64,000 nt of DNA from Armatimonadota bacterium (GTDB taxonomy: Bacteria > Armatimonadota > Fimbriimonadia > Fimbriimonadales > Fimbriimonadaceae). This document shows, piece after piece, positions 18,056-26,401 of the stretch (the stretch's first letter is position 1; each line of letters begins with the position of its first letter). Both the position numbers and the translations under genes were made by a program. Location of the stretch: positions 186,001-250,000 of the forward strand of contig JADFMN010000001.1 in the NCBI GenBank assembly GCA_022563855.1. Direction: 5' to 3'. A model generated the notes under the pieces. It was given only the letters and a program-made list of their open reading frames with translations, searched no databases and was not told where the DNA came from.

Positions 18056-18586
18056 CTACGCTTCCAGCTCAACGCCTAGCCCGTCGGCTACGCGGTTGAC
18101 GAACGCGAAATACGCAACGATACACGTGAGGTCGTGGATCGCGCGGTCATTCAGGCCTTCATCGCGCAACGCGTCAACATCACCCTGCGACATCTCTGCG
18201 GGAGTGCGCGTGAGTTTCGTGGCGTAATCCAGGATCGCTCGGTCGACGGATTCAAGCTCCATCGCGCGATAGTCGCCGATTAACCCGCCGACGAACGCCT
18301 CGACCTCCGACCCCGGCCGGCCTTCCCCTCCCAGAGCAGCGCGGAGACCCCGCGCGTGGTGTTCGACTCAGTAGTGACACCCGTTCAGCCCTGAAACGAC
18401 CACGGCGATCATCTCTCTTTGCACGCGCGACAGCGGCCCAGGCTTGTGCATCAACTCGAGGTACAGGTCGTAGTGAAGCCTCATAACCTCGGGATGCACG
18501 CAGTGGATCTGGAGGATGTTGTCCTTGTCGGGCACCCTCTGTTCGGGCGCGATCTCGCTCTCGGGGACGTACTCTATGAATGCCAT
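18056..18586 (-). CDS. AhpD-like peroxidase-related selenoprotein (CxxU, in-frame TGA, Sec73)
   Basis: 176 aa of the carboxymuconolactone decarboxylase/AhpD family (peroxidase-related enzyme type), interrupted only by TGA at 18370-18368. Before it: MAFIEYVPE, LSRVQREMIAVVVSGLNGCHY. After it, in frame: VEHHARGLRAAL, then DRAILDYATKLTRTPAEMS and CIVAYFAFVNRVADGLGVEL. The family motif is NGCHYCxxHH, so TGA replaces the resolving Cys of CxxC, giving CHYU. AhpD-like selenoproteins of this type are known. A SECIS-like hairpin follows (18339-18355). A GAGGAG Shine-Dalgarno precedes the ATG at 18586. It likely reduces peroxides with a thiol/selenol pair. Confidence 0.87.
18339..18355 (-). promoter_or_regulatory. 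Candidate bacterial SECIS in the AhpD-like gene
   Basis: Perfect 6-bp stem GCGCGG/CCGCGC with loop GGTCT on the coding (minus) strand. The first loop base is 19 nt after the TGA. The loop GGUCU shares GGU with the msrA element and GGUCU with the E. coli fdhF loop. Confidence 0.75.
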
Positions 18587-18676
18587 GAAGCTCCTCGACT
18601 AAGCAGACCTTACCCGCTCGCAATCCAGTCCCAGCATCTACGCCGCAAGTCCCATATCCATGCTCTGCTGATTCGC

Positions 18677-18682
18677 TAAAAT
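18677..18682 (+). promoter_or_regulatory. -10-like hexamer TAAAAT
   Basis: TAAAAT 9 nt before the ATG at 18692; no Shine-Dalgarno is visible. Confidence 0.4.
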
Positions 18683-18691
18683 CAAGCCGAA

Positions 18692-19390
18692 ATGCAAATC
18701 AAGAACCCGTTGCGGCACGGCCTGTGCGTTGCGATGGCAGCGGGGCTTCTATTCGGTCTGGCCACCTGCGCCCTTTCCCACAAGCGCGACCTCGTGTGGA
18801 GCTACGAATGGTGGGTGGCCTACGAGGGCGAACGTGAGCTGGAGTTCTGGTTCACCGACTTTGGCGGCGGCAAGTCGGACGTTTGGCTCGAATTCGAGTA
18901 CGGCGTCGACGGTCACTATATGGTCGCTCCGTACCTGCTGATGGAGCGCGATGGCAGCGATCTGAGGGTCGTCGGCTGGAAGTTCGAACAGCGGTACTCG
19001 TTCGGCGAGTTCGCTTTCGACCGTGTCCTCCCCGGCCTATACTTCGAGGTCAAGAAGGAGGGCGGAGAAGCGTACGAACTGGAGGCTAAGCTCATTACGA
19101 CTGTGGCGTTCAGCTCTGGCTACAACTGGACGACCAACATCATCGCAGAGGGCAAGGCGGACGGAAAGAACGCCGTCGAGTGGGAGTACTCAACCGGCGT
19201 CAGCTTCAGGGAGGGTCGCAAATTGAGCTACGGAATCGAAGCGTTTGGAAACATCACAAAACAGAGGCACTTCGTCGGTCCAACTATCGGATTGCAGTTA
19301 GACCGTGGCCAGAAGGTCCTCGTCGGGTACGGGGTCTCGACAAAGGGCGCTCCCGGTCGGCTCAGGCTCATTTTTGAGTGGGAGTTTTAG
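18692..19390 (+). CDS. Secreted or outer-membrane beta-rich hypothetical protein
   Basis: 232 aa. Signal peptide at about residues 1-29 (positive start, then GLCVAMAAGLLFGLATCALS). The mature part alternates polar and hydrophobic residues in many short strands with aromatic girdles (WSYEWWVAYEGE, RLRLIFEWEF) and ends in Phe, as outer-membrane barrels do. No family recognised. A strong hairpin follows the stop. Confidence 0.72.
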   Translation: MQIKNPLRHGLCVAMAAGLLFGLATCALSHKRDLVWSYEWWVAYEGERELEFWFTDFGGGKSDVWLEFEYGVDGHYMVAPYLLMERDGSDLRVVGWKFEQRYSFGEFAFDRVLPGLYFEVKKEGGEAYELEAKLITTVAFSSGYNWTTNIIAEGKADGKNAVEWEYSTGVSFREGRKLSYGIEAFGNITKQRHFVGPTIGLQLDRGQKVLVGYGVSTKGAPGRLRLIFEWEF

Positions 19391-19404
19391 GCTAGGACGC
19401 GACG

Positions 19405-19431
19405 AACGCCGTGCGGAGTCCGCACGGCGTT
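19405..19431 (+). terminator. Strong hairpin terminator
   Basis: Perfect 12-bp stem AACGCCGTGCGG/CCGCACGGCGTT with loop AGT, 15 nt after the stop of the barrel-like protein. The following sequence is GGTTCTATT rather than a pure T-run. Confidence 0.65.
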
Positions 19432-19540
19432 GGTTCTATTGGTGCGCAACAAACCCACCTTCCTAACGCTTCATGCTTCGCCAGGGCTAAACTGCACTCT
19501 TTCGGCTAGATACAACGTCTGTTCAGGCAGGAGACGAACA

Positions 19541-20083
19541 ATGGAATTTCTGTCTGAACTATGGATGCCGATCCTCCTCTCCGCGGCCTTCGTCTGGATC
19601 GCCAGCTCGGTCATGCACATGGTATTGCCACATCACAAATCTGACTATGTCGGACTTCCTGACGAGGAGCGCGTAACAAGTGCGCTCGAGGGAGTAGCAC
19701 CGGGCCAATACATGTTTCCGTTCACCACGATGGCCGAGATGAAATCGCCCGAACACCAAGCCAAGATGGAAAAGGGTCCGAACGGGATCCTCACGATCTG
19801 GCCTGTTGCCACGAACATGGGGCGAAACCTGGGTTTGATGTTGCTGCTTTATGTTGTCATCGGCGTTTTCATCGCCTACGTCGGATCGAATTCAAGTCTG
19901 GATGGCGCACCGTACCTGTCGGTGTTTCGCGTTTGCGGAGCGATCGCGTTCATGGCCCATGGCCTCGGCTGGATTCCCCACATGATTTGGTTCGGGACCA
20001 AAGGGTTCTGGGCGTACACGTTCGACAGCGTCGTCTACGCGCTCCTCACGGCCGGCGTTTTCGGCTGGCTCTGGCCGTCGTAA
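19541..20083 (+). CDS. Hypothetical inner-membrane protein
   Basis: 180 aa, not assigned to a function. One TM near the N-terminus (MPILLSAAFVWIASSVMHMVL), a soluble stretch (HHKSDYVGLPDEERVTSAL ... GPNGILTIWP), then three TMs (GLMLLLYVVIGVFIAYV, FRVCGAIAFMAHGLGWI, FDSVVYALLTAGVFGWLW). The layout resembles uncharacterised membrane proteins of many Gram-negatives. Start at 19541, with AGGAG 8-12 nt upstream; a longer in-frame start at 19430 would overlap the terminator hairpin. Confidence 0.78.
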   Translation: MEFLSELWMPILLSAAFVWIASSVMHMVLPHHKSDYVGLPDEERVTSALEGVAPGQYMFPFTTMAEMKSPEHQAKMEKGPNGILTIWPVATNMGRNLGLMLLLYVVIGVFIAYVGSNSSLDGAPYLSVFRVCGAIAFMAHGLGWIPHMIWFGTKGFWAYTFDSVVYALLTAGVFGWLWPS

Positions 20084-20118
20084 AGTGGTTGCCTGACAAC
20101 GCAGGCTCAATCCCACTG

Positions 20119-20124
20119 TACAAT
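20119..20124 (+). promoter_or_regulatory. -10-like hexamer TACAAT, leaderless start
   Basis: TACAAT ends 6 nt before the thrC ATG at 20131. Confidence 0.42.
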
Positions 20125-20130
20125 GGCGAC

Positions 20131-21264
20131 ATGAAAATTGGCCTGTCCTGCTACCTGTGCGGCAAGCAGTACGACCGAAGCGTCCTTCAAACTCTCTGCA
20201 CGGACTGCAAGCGGCCTTTGCGCGTCGATTACGATCTTGATCCTTCCACGATGTCGAAGGAGGCGTTGAAAGATCGAGAGCCGTCCATGTGGCGGTACAG
20301 GGAGGTCTTGCCTCCGTGCGAGGTCGTCAGTCTCGGAGAGGGGATGACGCCGCTGTGGCACACGCCTTCGCTTGGGCTCAATGTTTGGGTGAAAGACGAG
20401 GGCGTCAACCCCACTGCTTCTTTCAAAGCCCGGGGGATAAGCGTCGCGGTGAGCATGGCGAAGCACCTGGGTGCGACCGAACTGGCTGCGCCGAGCGCGG
20501 GCAATGCGGGCGGCGCGCTTGCGGCGTACTGCGCGAAGGCCGGACTGAAGGCGCACGTCTACATGCCGAAGGACACGCCCCTCGCTTGCATCATCGAGGC
20601 GCAGATGCACGGCGCGGACGTGCAGCTGATCGACGGGCTGATCAACGATTGCGGTCGCATGATCGCCGAAGTGAAGGAGGAGCGCGGATGGTTCGACGTC
20701 AGCACCCTCAAAGAGCCGTACCGGATCGAAGGCAAGAAAACGATGGGTTACGAAATCGCAGAGCAGATGTCGTGGTCTCTGCCAGACGCAATCATCTATC
20801 CTACCGGCGGCGGAACGGGGCTGATCGGAATGTGGAAGGCGTTCGACGAGATGGAGCGCATGGAGTGGATCGGATCAAAGCGCCCGAAGATGATCTCCGT
20901 TCAGGCGACCGGCTGCTGTCCGATCGTGACTGCCTTTGAGAAGGGAGAACGGTTTGCGGAACTGCACGAAAACGCCCACACGGTGGCGAGCGGATTGCGC
21001 GTGCCAGCGGCGGTCGGCGACTTCATCATGCTCGACCTGATTCGCGCTTCCGGCGGGACGGCGATCGCGGTCACCGACGAAGAGATGATCTCGTGCGCAC
21101 GCGAGATCGCTGCTAAGACCGGCGTCTTCGCCTGCCCGGAAGGCGGCGCTACGCTTGCGGCCTACCGCCGACTGATCGACAACGGCTTCCTCAAGGAGTC
21201 AGACCAGACCGTGCTGTTCAATACCGGCAGCGGCGTGAAGTACCTCGAAGCGTTAGGCCAATAG
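20131..21264 (+). CDS. thrC: Threonine synthase
   Basis: 377-aa PLP enzyme converting O-phosphohomoserine to threonine. It begins with a zinc-ribbon-like pair of CxxC motifs (CYLCGKQYD ... CTDCKRPL), then LGEGMTPLWHT, the PLP lysine in NPTASFKARG, the phosphate-binding SAGNAGGAL and the C-terminal TGSGVKYLEALG. Start set at 20131 (MKIGLSC) because upstream in-frame codons overlap the previous gene in another frame and lack homology, and TACAAT lies 6 nt before it. Cytoplasmic, threonine biosynthesis. Confidence 0.92.
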   Translation: MKIGLSCYLCGKQYDRSVLQTLCTDCKRPLRVDYDLDPSTMSKEALKDREPSMWRYREVLPPCEVVSLGEGMTPLWHTPSLGLNVWVKDEGVNPTASFKARGISVAVSMAKHLGATELAAPSAGNAGGALAAYCAKAGLKAHVYMPKDTPLACIIEAQMHGADVQLIDGLINDCGRMIAEVKEERGWFDVSTLKEPYRIEGKKTMGYEIAEQMSWSLPDAIIYPTGGGTGLIGMWKAFDEMERMEWIGSKRPKMISVQATGCCPIVTAFEKGERFAELHENAHTVASGLRVPAAVGDFIMLDLIRASGGTAIAVTDEEMISCAREIAAKTGVFACPEGGATLAAYRRLIDNGFLKESDQTVLFNTGSGVKYLEALGQ

Positions 21265-21349
21265 CGACCGAACACCGTTGGATCAGTCGAAATTGCGTCC
21301 GGTTGGCTCACAGTGGCAGTTTGAACCTAGAATCCCACCCAAACTGTCT

Positions 21350-21355
21350 CATAAT
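21350..21355 (+). promoter_or_regulatory. -10-like hexamer CATAAT
   Basis: CATAAT 7 nt before the ATG at 21363; no Shine-Dalgarno is visible. Confidence 0.38.
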
Positions 21356-21362
21356 CTAAGTC

Positions 21363-23312
21363 ATGAAGTTTGAAAGTCCCCTGCTCGATGCCCTTGCCGA
21401 GCGCGTCTTGGTCTGGGACGGGGCCAGCGGCACGCAGTTGCAAATCGCGGCGCAGGACGACGCGGACTTTACTCTCGACCCTTCAGCCGACTATCCGACA
21501 AAGATCAAAGATGCCGCGCAACGGCTCGACGGCAAGCCGCTCGATGGGTGCAACGACATTTTGAACATCACGCGACCCGAGGTTGTTCAAGCGTTGCACG
21601 AGTCCTACCTCGCGGTCGGGTGCGACATCGTCGAAACGAACAGTTTCGGCACGACCTCGATCGTTCTCGACGATTATGAGATTCCTGAGCTGGTCTACGA
21701 TATCAGCCTAGCGTCGGCACAGATAGCGCGGCGCGCCACGGACAAGTTCTCAACGAGCGACAGGCCGCGCTTTGCAGTCGGGGCGGTCGGCCCCGGAACG
21801 AAGCTCATCAGCCTCGGCCAGGCGACGTGGGACGAGCTGGAGTCGACGTACTGCGATGCGATGACCGGCTTGATCGACGGCGGAGTCGACGCTCTGCTCC
21901 TCGAAACCCTACAAGACCTTCTGATGGCAAAGGCGAGCATCGTGGGCGCAGAGCGTGCGATGGCCGAGACGGGAAAGCGGCTTCCGCTGTTCGTGCAGAT
22001 CACGATTGAACAGACAGGCACGATGCTCGTCGGAAGCGAGATCGGAGCGGCGCTCAACATGGTCGAGTGCTTCCCCGGCGTCGTCGCTGTCGGCATAAAC
22101 TGCGCGACCGGCCCGAAGGAGATGGCGTCGCACGTGCGGTTCCTCGGCAAAAACTCTACACGTCCCATCTCCGTGCAGCCGAACGCGGGGCTCCCTTTGA
22201 TGGAGGGCGGAAGAGCTGTCTACAAGCTCACGCCAGAGGAGCTTGCGCAGCACCACGAGCTGTTCGTGAAGGAGGACGGTGTCGCAATGGCGGGCGGCTG
22301 TTGCGGAACGACGCCAGAGCACATGAAGTTGGTCGTCGAAGCGGTCGGCGGACGACCGCACACGAGCAACGCGCATTGGATGAAGTGCCGCGACCTCTTC
22401 CCCGGCTTCGACTTCTCAATGAAGACTCAAGAGCAGATGAGCGCGCTGAAGCTCGTAGGTTGTTCGTCGCTCTACCAGTTCGTCCCTTACGACCAGGAGC
22501 CCTCGTTCCTCATCATTGGCGAAAGGACGAACGCGAACGGCAGCAGGAAGTTCAAGAAACTGCTCGCTAACGATAACTGGGACGCGATGGTCGACCTCGC
22601 GCGCGAGCTTGAAGGCGAAGGTTCGCACGTCATCGACGTCTGCACCGCCTACGTTGGCCGCGACGAAGAGCGCGACATGCGGATTCTTCTCAGCCTCTAC
22701 AACAAGCAGGTGACCGTGCCGATCATGATCGACTCGACCGAGGCGAACGTGATCGAGGTATCGCTGCAGTACCTCGCGGGCAAGCCGATCATCAACTCGA
22801 TCAACTTCGAGGACGGCGGCGAGCGTCTGCACACGGTGCTCGGCTTCGCTCAGAAGTACGCCGCAGCGGTCGTCGCCTTAACGATAGACGAGGACGGAAT
22901 GGCGAAAACCTGCGCTCGTAAAATCGAGGTCGCGGATCGACTGATCGAGCAGACCCGCGCTTACGGACTCCCCGATCACGACGTGTTCTTCGACTGCCTC
23001 ACCTTCACGCTCGGCTCGGGCGACGAAGAGTTCCGGACCGCCGCGATCGAGACCATCAAGGCGATCAAGGAGATCAAGAGGAAGTACCCGCTGGCGAACA
23101 CGACGCTCGGGGTCAGCAACATCTCGTTCGGCCTCAATCCCGCCACCAGGATCGTGCTGAACTCCGTTTTCCTGCACTACGCTCTCAAGGCCGGACTCAG
23201 CAGCGGGATCGTCCACGGAAGCAAGATACTGCCAGAGAACAAGATCGACCCCGAGGTTTGGAAGATTACGGAAGACCTGGTGTTCGACCGGCGCGAGTAC
23301 GCCAGCGCCTGA
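21363..23312 (+). CDS. metH: Methionine synthase, homocysteine- and folate-binding half (split MetH)
   Basis: 649 aa. The homocysteine S-methyltransferase domain (residues about 10-325) begins VWDGASGTQLQ and holds the zinc Cys ligands in GINCATGP and GGCCGTTPEHM. The pterin-binding domain (about 380-640) includes IIGERTNANGSRKFKKLL and PIMIDSTEANVIE. It stops where the cobalamin modules normally follow; those are in the separate gene at 12605-14314. The two products should assemble to methylate homocysteine from methyltetrahydrofolate. Confidence 0.93.
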   Translation: MKFESPLLDALAERVLVWDGASGTQLQIAAQDDADFTLDPSADYPTKIKDAAQRLDGKPLDGCNDILNITRPEVVQALHESYLAVGCDIVETNSFGTTSIVLDDYEIPELVYDISLASAQIARRATDKFSTSDRPRFAVGAVGPGTKLISLGQATWDELESTYCDAMTGLIDGGVDALLLETLQDLLMAKASIVGAERAMAETGKRLPLFVQITIEQTGTMLVGSEIGAALNMVECFPGVVAVGINCATGPKEMASHVRFLGKNSTRPISVQPNAGLPLMEGGRAVYKLTPEELAQHHELFVKEDGVAMAGGCCGTTPEHMKLVVEAVGGRPHTSNAHWMKCRDLFPGFDFSMKTQEQMSALKLVGCSSLYQFVPYDQEPSFLIIGERTNANGSRKFKKLLANDNWDAMVDLARELEGEGSHVIDVCTAYVGRDEERDMRILLSLYNKQVTVPIMIDSTEANVIEVSLQYLAGKPIINSINFEDGGERLHTVLGFAQKYAAAVVALTIDEDGMAKTCARKIEVADRLIEQTRAYGLPDHDVFFDCLTFTLGSGDEEFRTAAIETIKAIKEIKRKYPLANTTLGVSNISFGLNPATRIVLNSVFLHYALKAGLSSGIVHGSKILPENKIDPEVWKITEDLVFDRREYASA

Positions 23313-23337
23313 ACCGCGACCAAGGCGCGGTTCGGGG

Positions 23338-23343
23338 TAACGT
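23338..23343 (+). promoter_or_regulatory. -10-like hexamer TAACGT
   Basis: TAACGT (TAnnnT) ends 6 nt before the ATG at 23350. Just upstream, an 8-bp hairpin (GAACCGCG/CGCGGTTC, 23311-23333) overlaps the metH stop codon. Confidence 0.33.
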
Positions 23344-23349
23344 CCCTGC

Positions 23350-25860
23350 ATGAGTATGAGACGCCTTGCTCTCTTTGCTGTATTCGCGCTCGCCCTTGCC
23401 TCGCTCGCCAGGGCGGACGGGATCGACGACGCGATCAACAAGTACGCCTATATCAAGCCAGCGCCGAACATCGAGAAGCTGGTCACGGCGGCGGCGCACC
23501 TGAACGTCAGCCTGACCAACCTCAGCCCGGACGGCAAGCACTTCTTGATCGCGACCAGGCCGAGCTTGCAAAGGATCGCCGACATGGCCAAGCCGTACTA
23601 CAACCTCGGTGGCCTGCAGGTGGATCGCAAAGCGACGAGAAGCCGCAACATGACCGCGCGCGGCAACATGAGCCTGTCGATCCTGGACTGGGAGAGCGGT
23701 GAGAAGTGGGCGATCCAGATTCCGGAGGGCGCGACGACCAGCGGCGAGCGGTGGTCGCCGGACGGCTCGCAACTAGCGTTCTTTGCGAACTTTGACAGGG
23801 CTAGCTACTTGTACGTTGCGGAGGTCAAGAGTGGCAAAGTAAGACGACTGAATCGCAGGCCGCTCCTGGCGACTTACGTCACTTCTCCGAGGTGGACGGA
23901 CAGCGGCAACGCCTTGGTCGCGGTTTTTCGGCCGGATCGTATGGACGGCGAGCCGAACGGCCTCGCGAGGAACGACGTGCCGCTCGTGCGCGTGACCGAC
24001 CCGAAGAGCAACAGGCTCCGCACCTACGCCACGCTGCTCGATTCGCCGCACCAGATGGACCTCTATGAGTACTTCACTACCGGCGTCGTCTGCATCGTCG
24101 ATATGCGCGCTCGGCTCCACGAAGTCGGCGACGCGAAGATCGTGCGCTCCATCGACCCTTCGCCTGTTGGACGGTACGTGCGCGTCACGACGGTCGTCGA
24201 ACCGTTTTCGCACATCGTCCCCCACTCGAACTTCGGAACGGTCGACGAGCTTTGGGACGAGGACGGCGAAGTGCTGCACGAGTTCTCCAAGCGACCCTTG
24301 CGTGAAGGCGCAGGCGGCGGTGGCGGGCGCGGCCCGGGCGGACGGTTTGGTCAAGGTGGCGGGCGGGGCGGGGCTGGCATGCGAAGCTTCTCTTGGCGTC
24401 CGGACGGCGCCGGGCTCTCCTATCTCCACAAAGAGGAGAAGGACGAGGACGACCCGGACAAGAAGCTCAAGGATCGGGTCATGCTCTGGAAGGCACCGTA
24501 CGGCGACGACGACAAGGAGGTCGTCTATGAATCGGAGGACAGCATCGGCAGCGTCCAGTATTCGGCTGACGCCAGCACCCTGTTCATCACGCAGACGAAA
24601 GACGGAGCGAGCGTTACAACCGCAATCACTGGAGACGATCAGACAGTCGTTCGCACTTTCAAGAGCGCGGACTTTTACAAGAACCCCGGTAGCCTGATGA
24701 CGACGCCCGGTCCTTTCGGTCGCAGCGTCGTGCGCATCCACGACGGCAACGTGTTCCTCAGAGGAACGCAGTACAACAAAGACCCGCAGGCCAACGCACC
24801 GCGCCCGTTCATCGATGCAGTGAGCATGAGCGACGGCGAAAGCACGCGCGTCTGGCAGTCGGCAGAGGACGTCTACGAAACCCTCCAGGCCGTGCTCGGA
24901 GAGGGCGTCGGCCAGATTGTGGTGCAGAGGCAGTCGAAGACGACCCTGCCCGATTCTCACCTCATCAACACCTCGACCGGTGACTCAAAGAAGCTGACGA
25001 AGAACAAGGAGTACCGACCTGAGATGACCGAGTTGAAGGTCGAGCGGTTCCAGGTCACGCGACCGGACGGTTTCAAGTTCTGGGTCAAGGCCACGATGCC
25101 CGAATGGTGGTCGGGCAACAAACTCCCTGCGTTCTTCTGGTTCTATCCGAGCGAGTTCACAGACCAGAAGAGCTACGACGAGCGCGGTCGCACGTACAAC
25201 AAGAACAGCTATCCCCGATACAGCGCGTCGAGCAAACAGTTCTTCACGCAGGTCGGTTACGCCGTCATCGAGCCGGACTGCCCGATCGTCGGCGCGGACG
25301 GACGGTGGAACGACAATTTCCTCCACGACCTTCGCACCAACCTCAGCACGGTGATCGACGAGTGCGAGCGGCGCGGGATGATCGACCGGGACCAGCTCGC
25401 GATCGGCGGGCACAGCTACGGCGCTTTCGGCACGGCCAACGCGATGGTGCAGACGCCGTTCTTCAAAGCCGGAATCGCGGGCGACGGCAACTACAACCGT
25501 ACGCTGACGCCGATGGCGTTCCAGAGGGAGCGAAGGCTGCTGTACGAAGCGCGCGAGGTGTACACGACGATGTCGCCCCTGCTTTACGCAAACCAGCTCA
25601 CGGGCGCGCTGCTGATGTACCACGGAATGGAGGACCAGAACGTCGGCACCAACCCGACCCACGCGGAGCGCATGTACCACATGCTCGAGAGCAACGGCAA
25701 GACCGCCGCGCTCTACATGTATCCGCACGAGGGCCACGGACCGCGCGCCGAGGAGACGCTGCTCGACATGTGGGCGCGCTGGATCGCGTGGCTGGACAAG
25801 TACGTGACGCCCGAAGAAGAAGAGGCGGATGAGGAGGATGACGACGGCGATGGGGAGTAG
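23350..25860 (+). CDS. S9-family serine peptidase (prolyl oligopeptidase/glutamyl endopeptidase-like), secreted
   Basis: 836 aa. Signal peptide at about 1-22 (RRLALFAVFALALASLARA). The beta-propeller-like N-terminal region spans to about 560; the C-terminal alpha/beta hydrolase has nucleophile Ser689 in GGHSYGAFG, Asp in GMEDQNVGTNP and His in HEGHGPR. A Gly/Arg-rich low-complexity insert (about 318-345) interrupts the propeller, and the tail is acidic. The sequence pattern (WFYPSEF, TMSPLLYANQLTGALLMYHG) fits the S9D-type group. Likely periplasmic or secreted peptide degradation. Confidence 0.9.
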   Translation: MSMRRLALFAVFALALASLARADGIDDAINKYAYIKPAPNIEKLVTAAAHLNVSLTNLSPDGKHFLIATRPSLQRIADMAKPYYNLGGLQVDRKATRSRNMTARGNMSLSILDWESGEKWAIQIPEGATTSGERWSPDGSQLAFFANFDRASYLYVAEVKSGKVRRLNRRPLLATYVTSPRWTDSGNALVAVFRPDRMDGEPNGLARNDVPLVRVTDPKSNRLRTYATLLDSPHQMDLYEYFTTGVVCIVDMRARLHEVGDAKIVRSIDPSPVGRYVRVTTVVEPFSHIVPHSNFGTVDELWDEDGEVLHEFSKRPLREGAGGGGGRGPGGRFGQGGGRGGAGMRSFSWRPDGAGLSYLHKEEKDEDDPDKKLKDRVMLWKAPYGDDDKEVVYESEDSIGSVQYSADASTLFITQTKDGASVTTAITGDDQTVVRTFKSADFYKNPGSLMTTPGPFGRSVVRIHDGNVFLRGTQYNKDPQANAPRPFIDAVSMSDGESTRVWQSAEDVYETLQAVLGEGVGQIVVQRQSKTTLPDSHLINTSTGDSKKLTKNKEYRPEMTELKVERFQVTRPDGFKFWVKATMPEWWSGNKLPAFFWFYPSEFTDQKSYDERGRTYNKNSYPRYSASSKQFFTQVGYAVIEPDCPIVGADGRWNDNFLHDLRTNLSTVIDECERRGMIDRDQLAIGGHSYGAFGTANAMVQTPFFKAGIAGDGNYNRTLTPMAFQRERRLLYEAREVYTTMSPLLYANQLTGALLMYHGMEDQNVGTNPTHAERMYHMLESNGKTAALYMYPHEGHGPRAEETLLDMWARWIAWLDKYVTPEEEEADEEDDDGDGE

Positions 25861-25950
25861 TTGGCAGTTGGCAGTTGGCTGAGAGAGGGACTAATGTCAA
25901 GGTGCGAATCCGAACCACTCCGAACAAACCCGAACAAACCCGAACTCCCA
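25861..25950. repeat. Short tandem repeats after the S9 peptidase gene
   Basis: TTGGCAGTTGGCAGTTGGC directly follows the stop codon and shares its core with the inverted repeats at 57447 and 57777. From about 25910 there is a 10-nt tandem (CCGAACAAAC-type, about 3.5 units). Confidence 0.5.
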
Positions 25951-25969
25951 AACCCTCAATCTCTTGATC

Positions 25970-26350
25970 ATGAAAATGTTGCTGTCCGCTCTTCTACTGG
26001 CGTCAATCACGCTCTCGGGGTGCGGCGGCGGCGGATTCATCCTGTTCAACCCGTTCGAGGGCTTCTGGACTGGCACTTGGGACGGTGACGTCGCCGACGG
26101 CCCAGTGTTCTTCGAGATCGATGTCTTAGGTGAACTGAACGGCTCGATGCACAGCAACTTCTCTGGCGAAGACGGCCCCTTGACAGGCCTGGTCCTCGAA
26201 AACGGAGACGCGACGCTCACCGTCTCGTTCCCCAGCGAAAACCCTGCGTTCGGAACAGGGACGTTCGTGTTGGGCGGCAACGGGACGACACTATCGGGCA
26301 CGATCGACTTCGACGGTGACAACATAACGTTCGACATGACCAAGGGGTAG
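25970..26350 (+). CDS. Small lipoprotein, hypothetical
   Basis: 126 aa from the ATG at 25970 (two codons earlier, ATG 25964, is also possible). Lipoprotein signal peptide MLLSALLLASITLSGC with a lipobox ending LSGC, then a glycine run and a beta-rich domain (GFWTGTWDGDVADGPVFFEID ... GTIDFDGDNITFDM). No named family. Predicted membrane-anchored on the periplasmic side. Confidence 0.75.
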   Translation: MKMLLSALLLASITLSGCGGGGFILFNPFEGFWTGTWDGDVADGPVFFEIDVLGELNGSMHSNFSGEDGPLTGLVLENGDATLTVSFPSENPAFGTGTFVLGGNGTTLSGTIDFDGDNITFDMTKG

Positions 26351-26386
26351 TGCTCGAAACAGCAATGCGGGATTCAGCGTATGCGA

Positions 26387-26392
26387 TAGACT
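26387..26392 (+). promoter_or_regulatory. -10-like hexamer TAGACT
   Basis: TAGACT 9 nt before the ATG at 26402; the same hexamer precedes pepC. Confidence 0.35.
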
Positions 26393-26401
26393 AACCGTCT
26401 G

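Noticed and set aside
23311-23333. Hairpin at the metH N-half stop as a terminator
   Set aside because: The 8-bp stem is real, but it overlaps the stop codon and has no T-run; kept only as a note beside the downstream -10.
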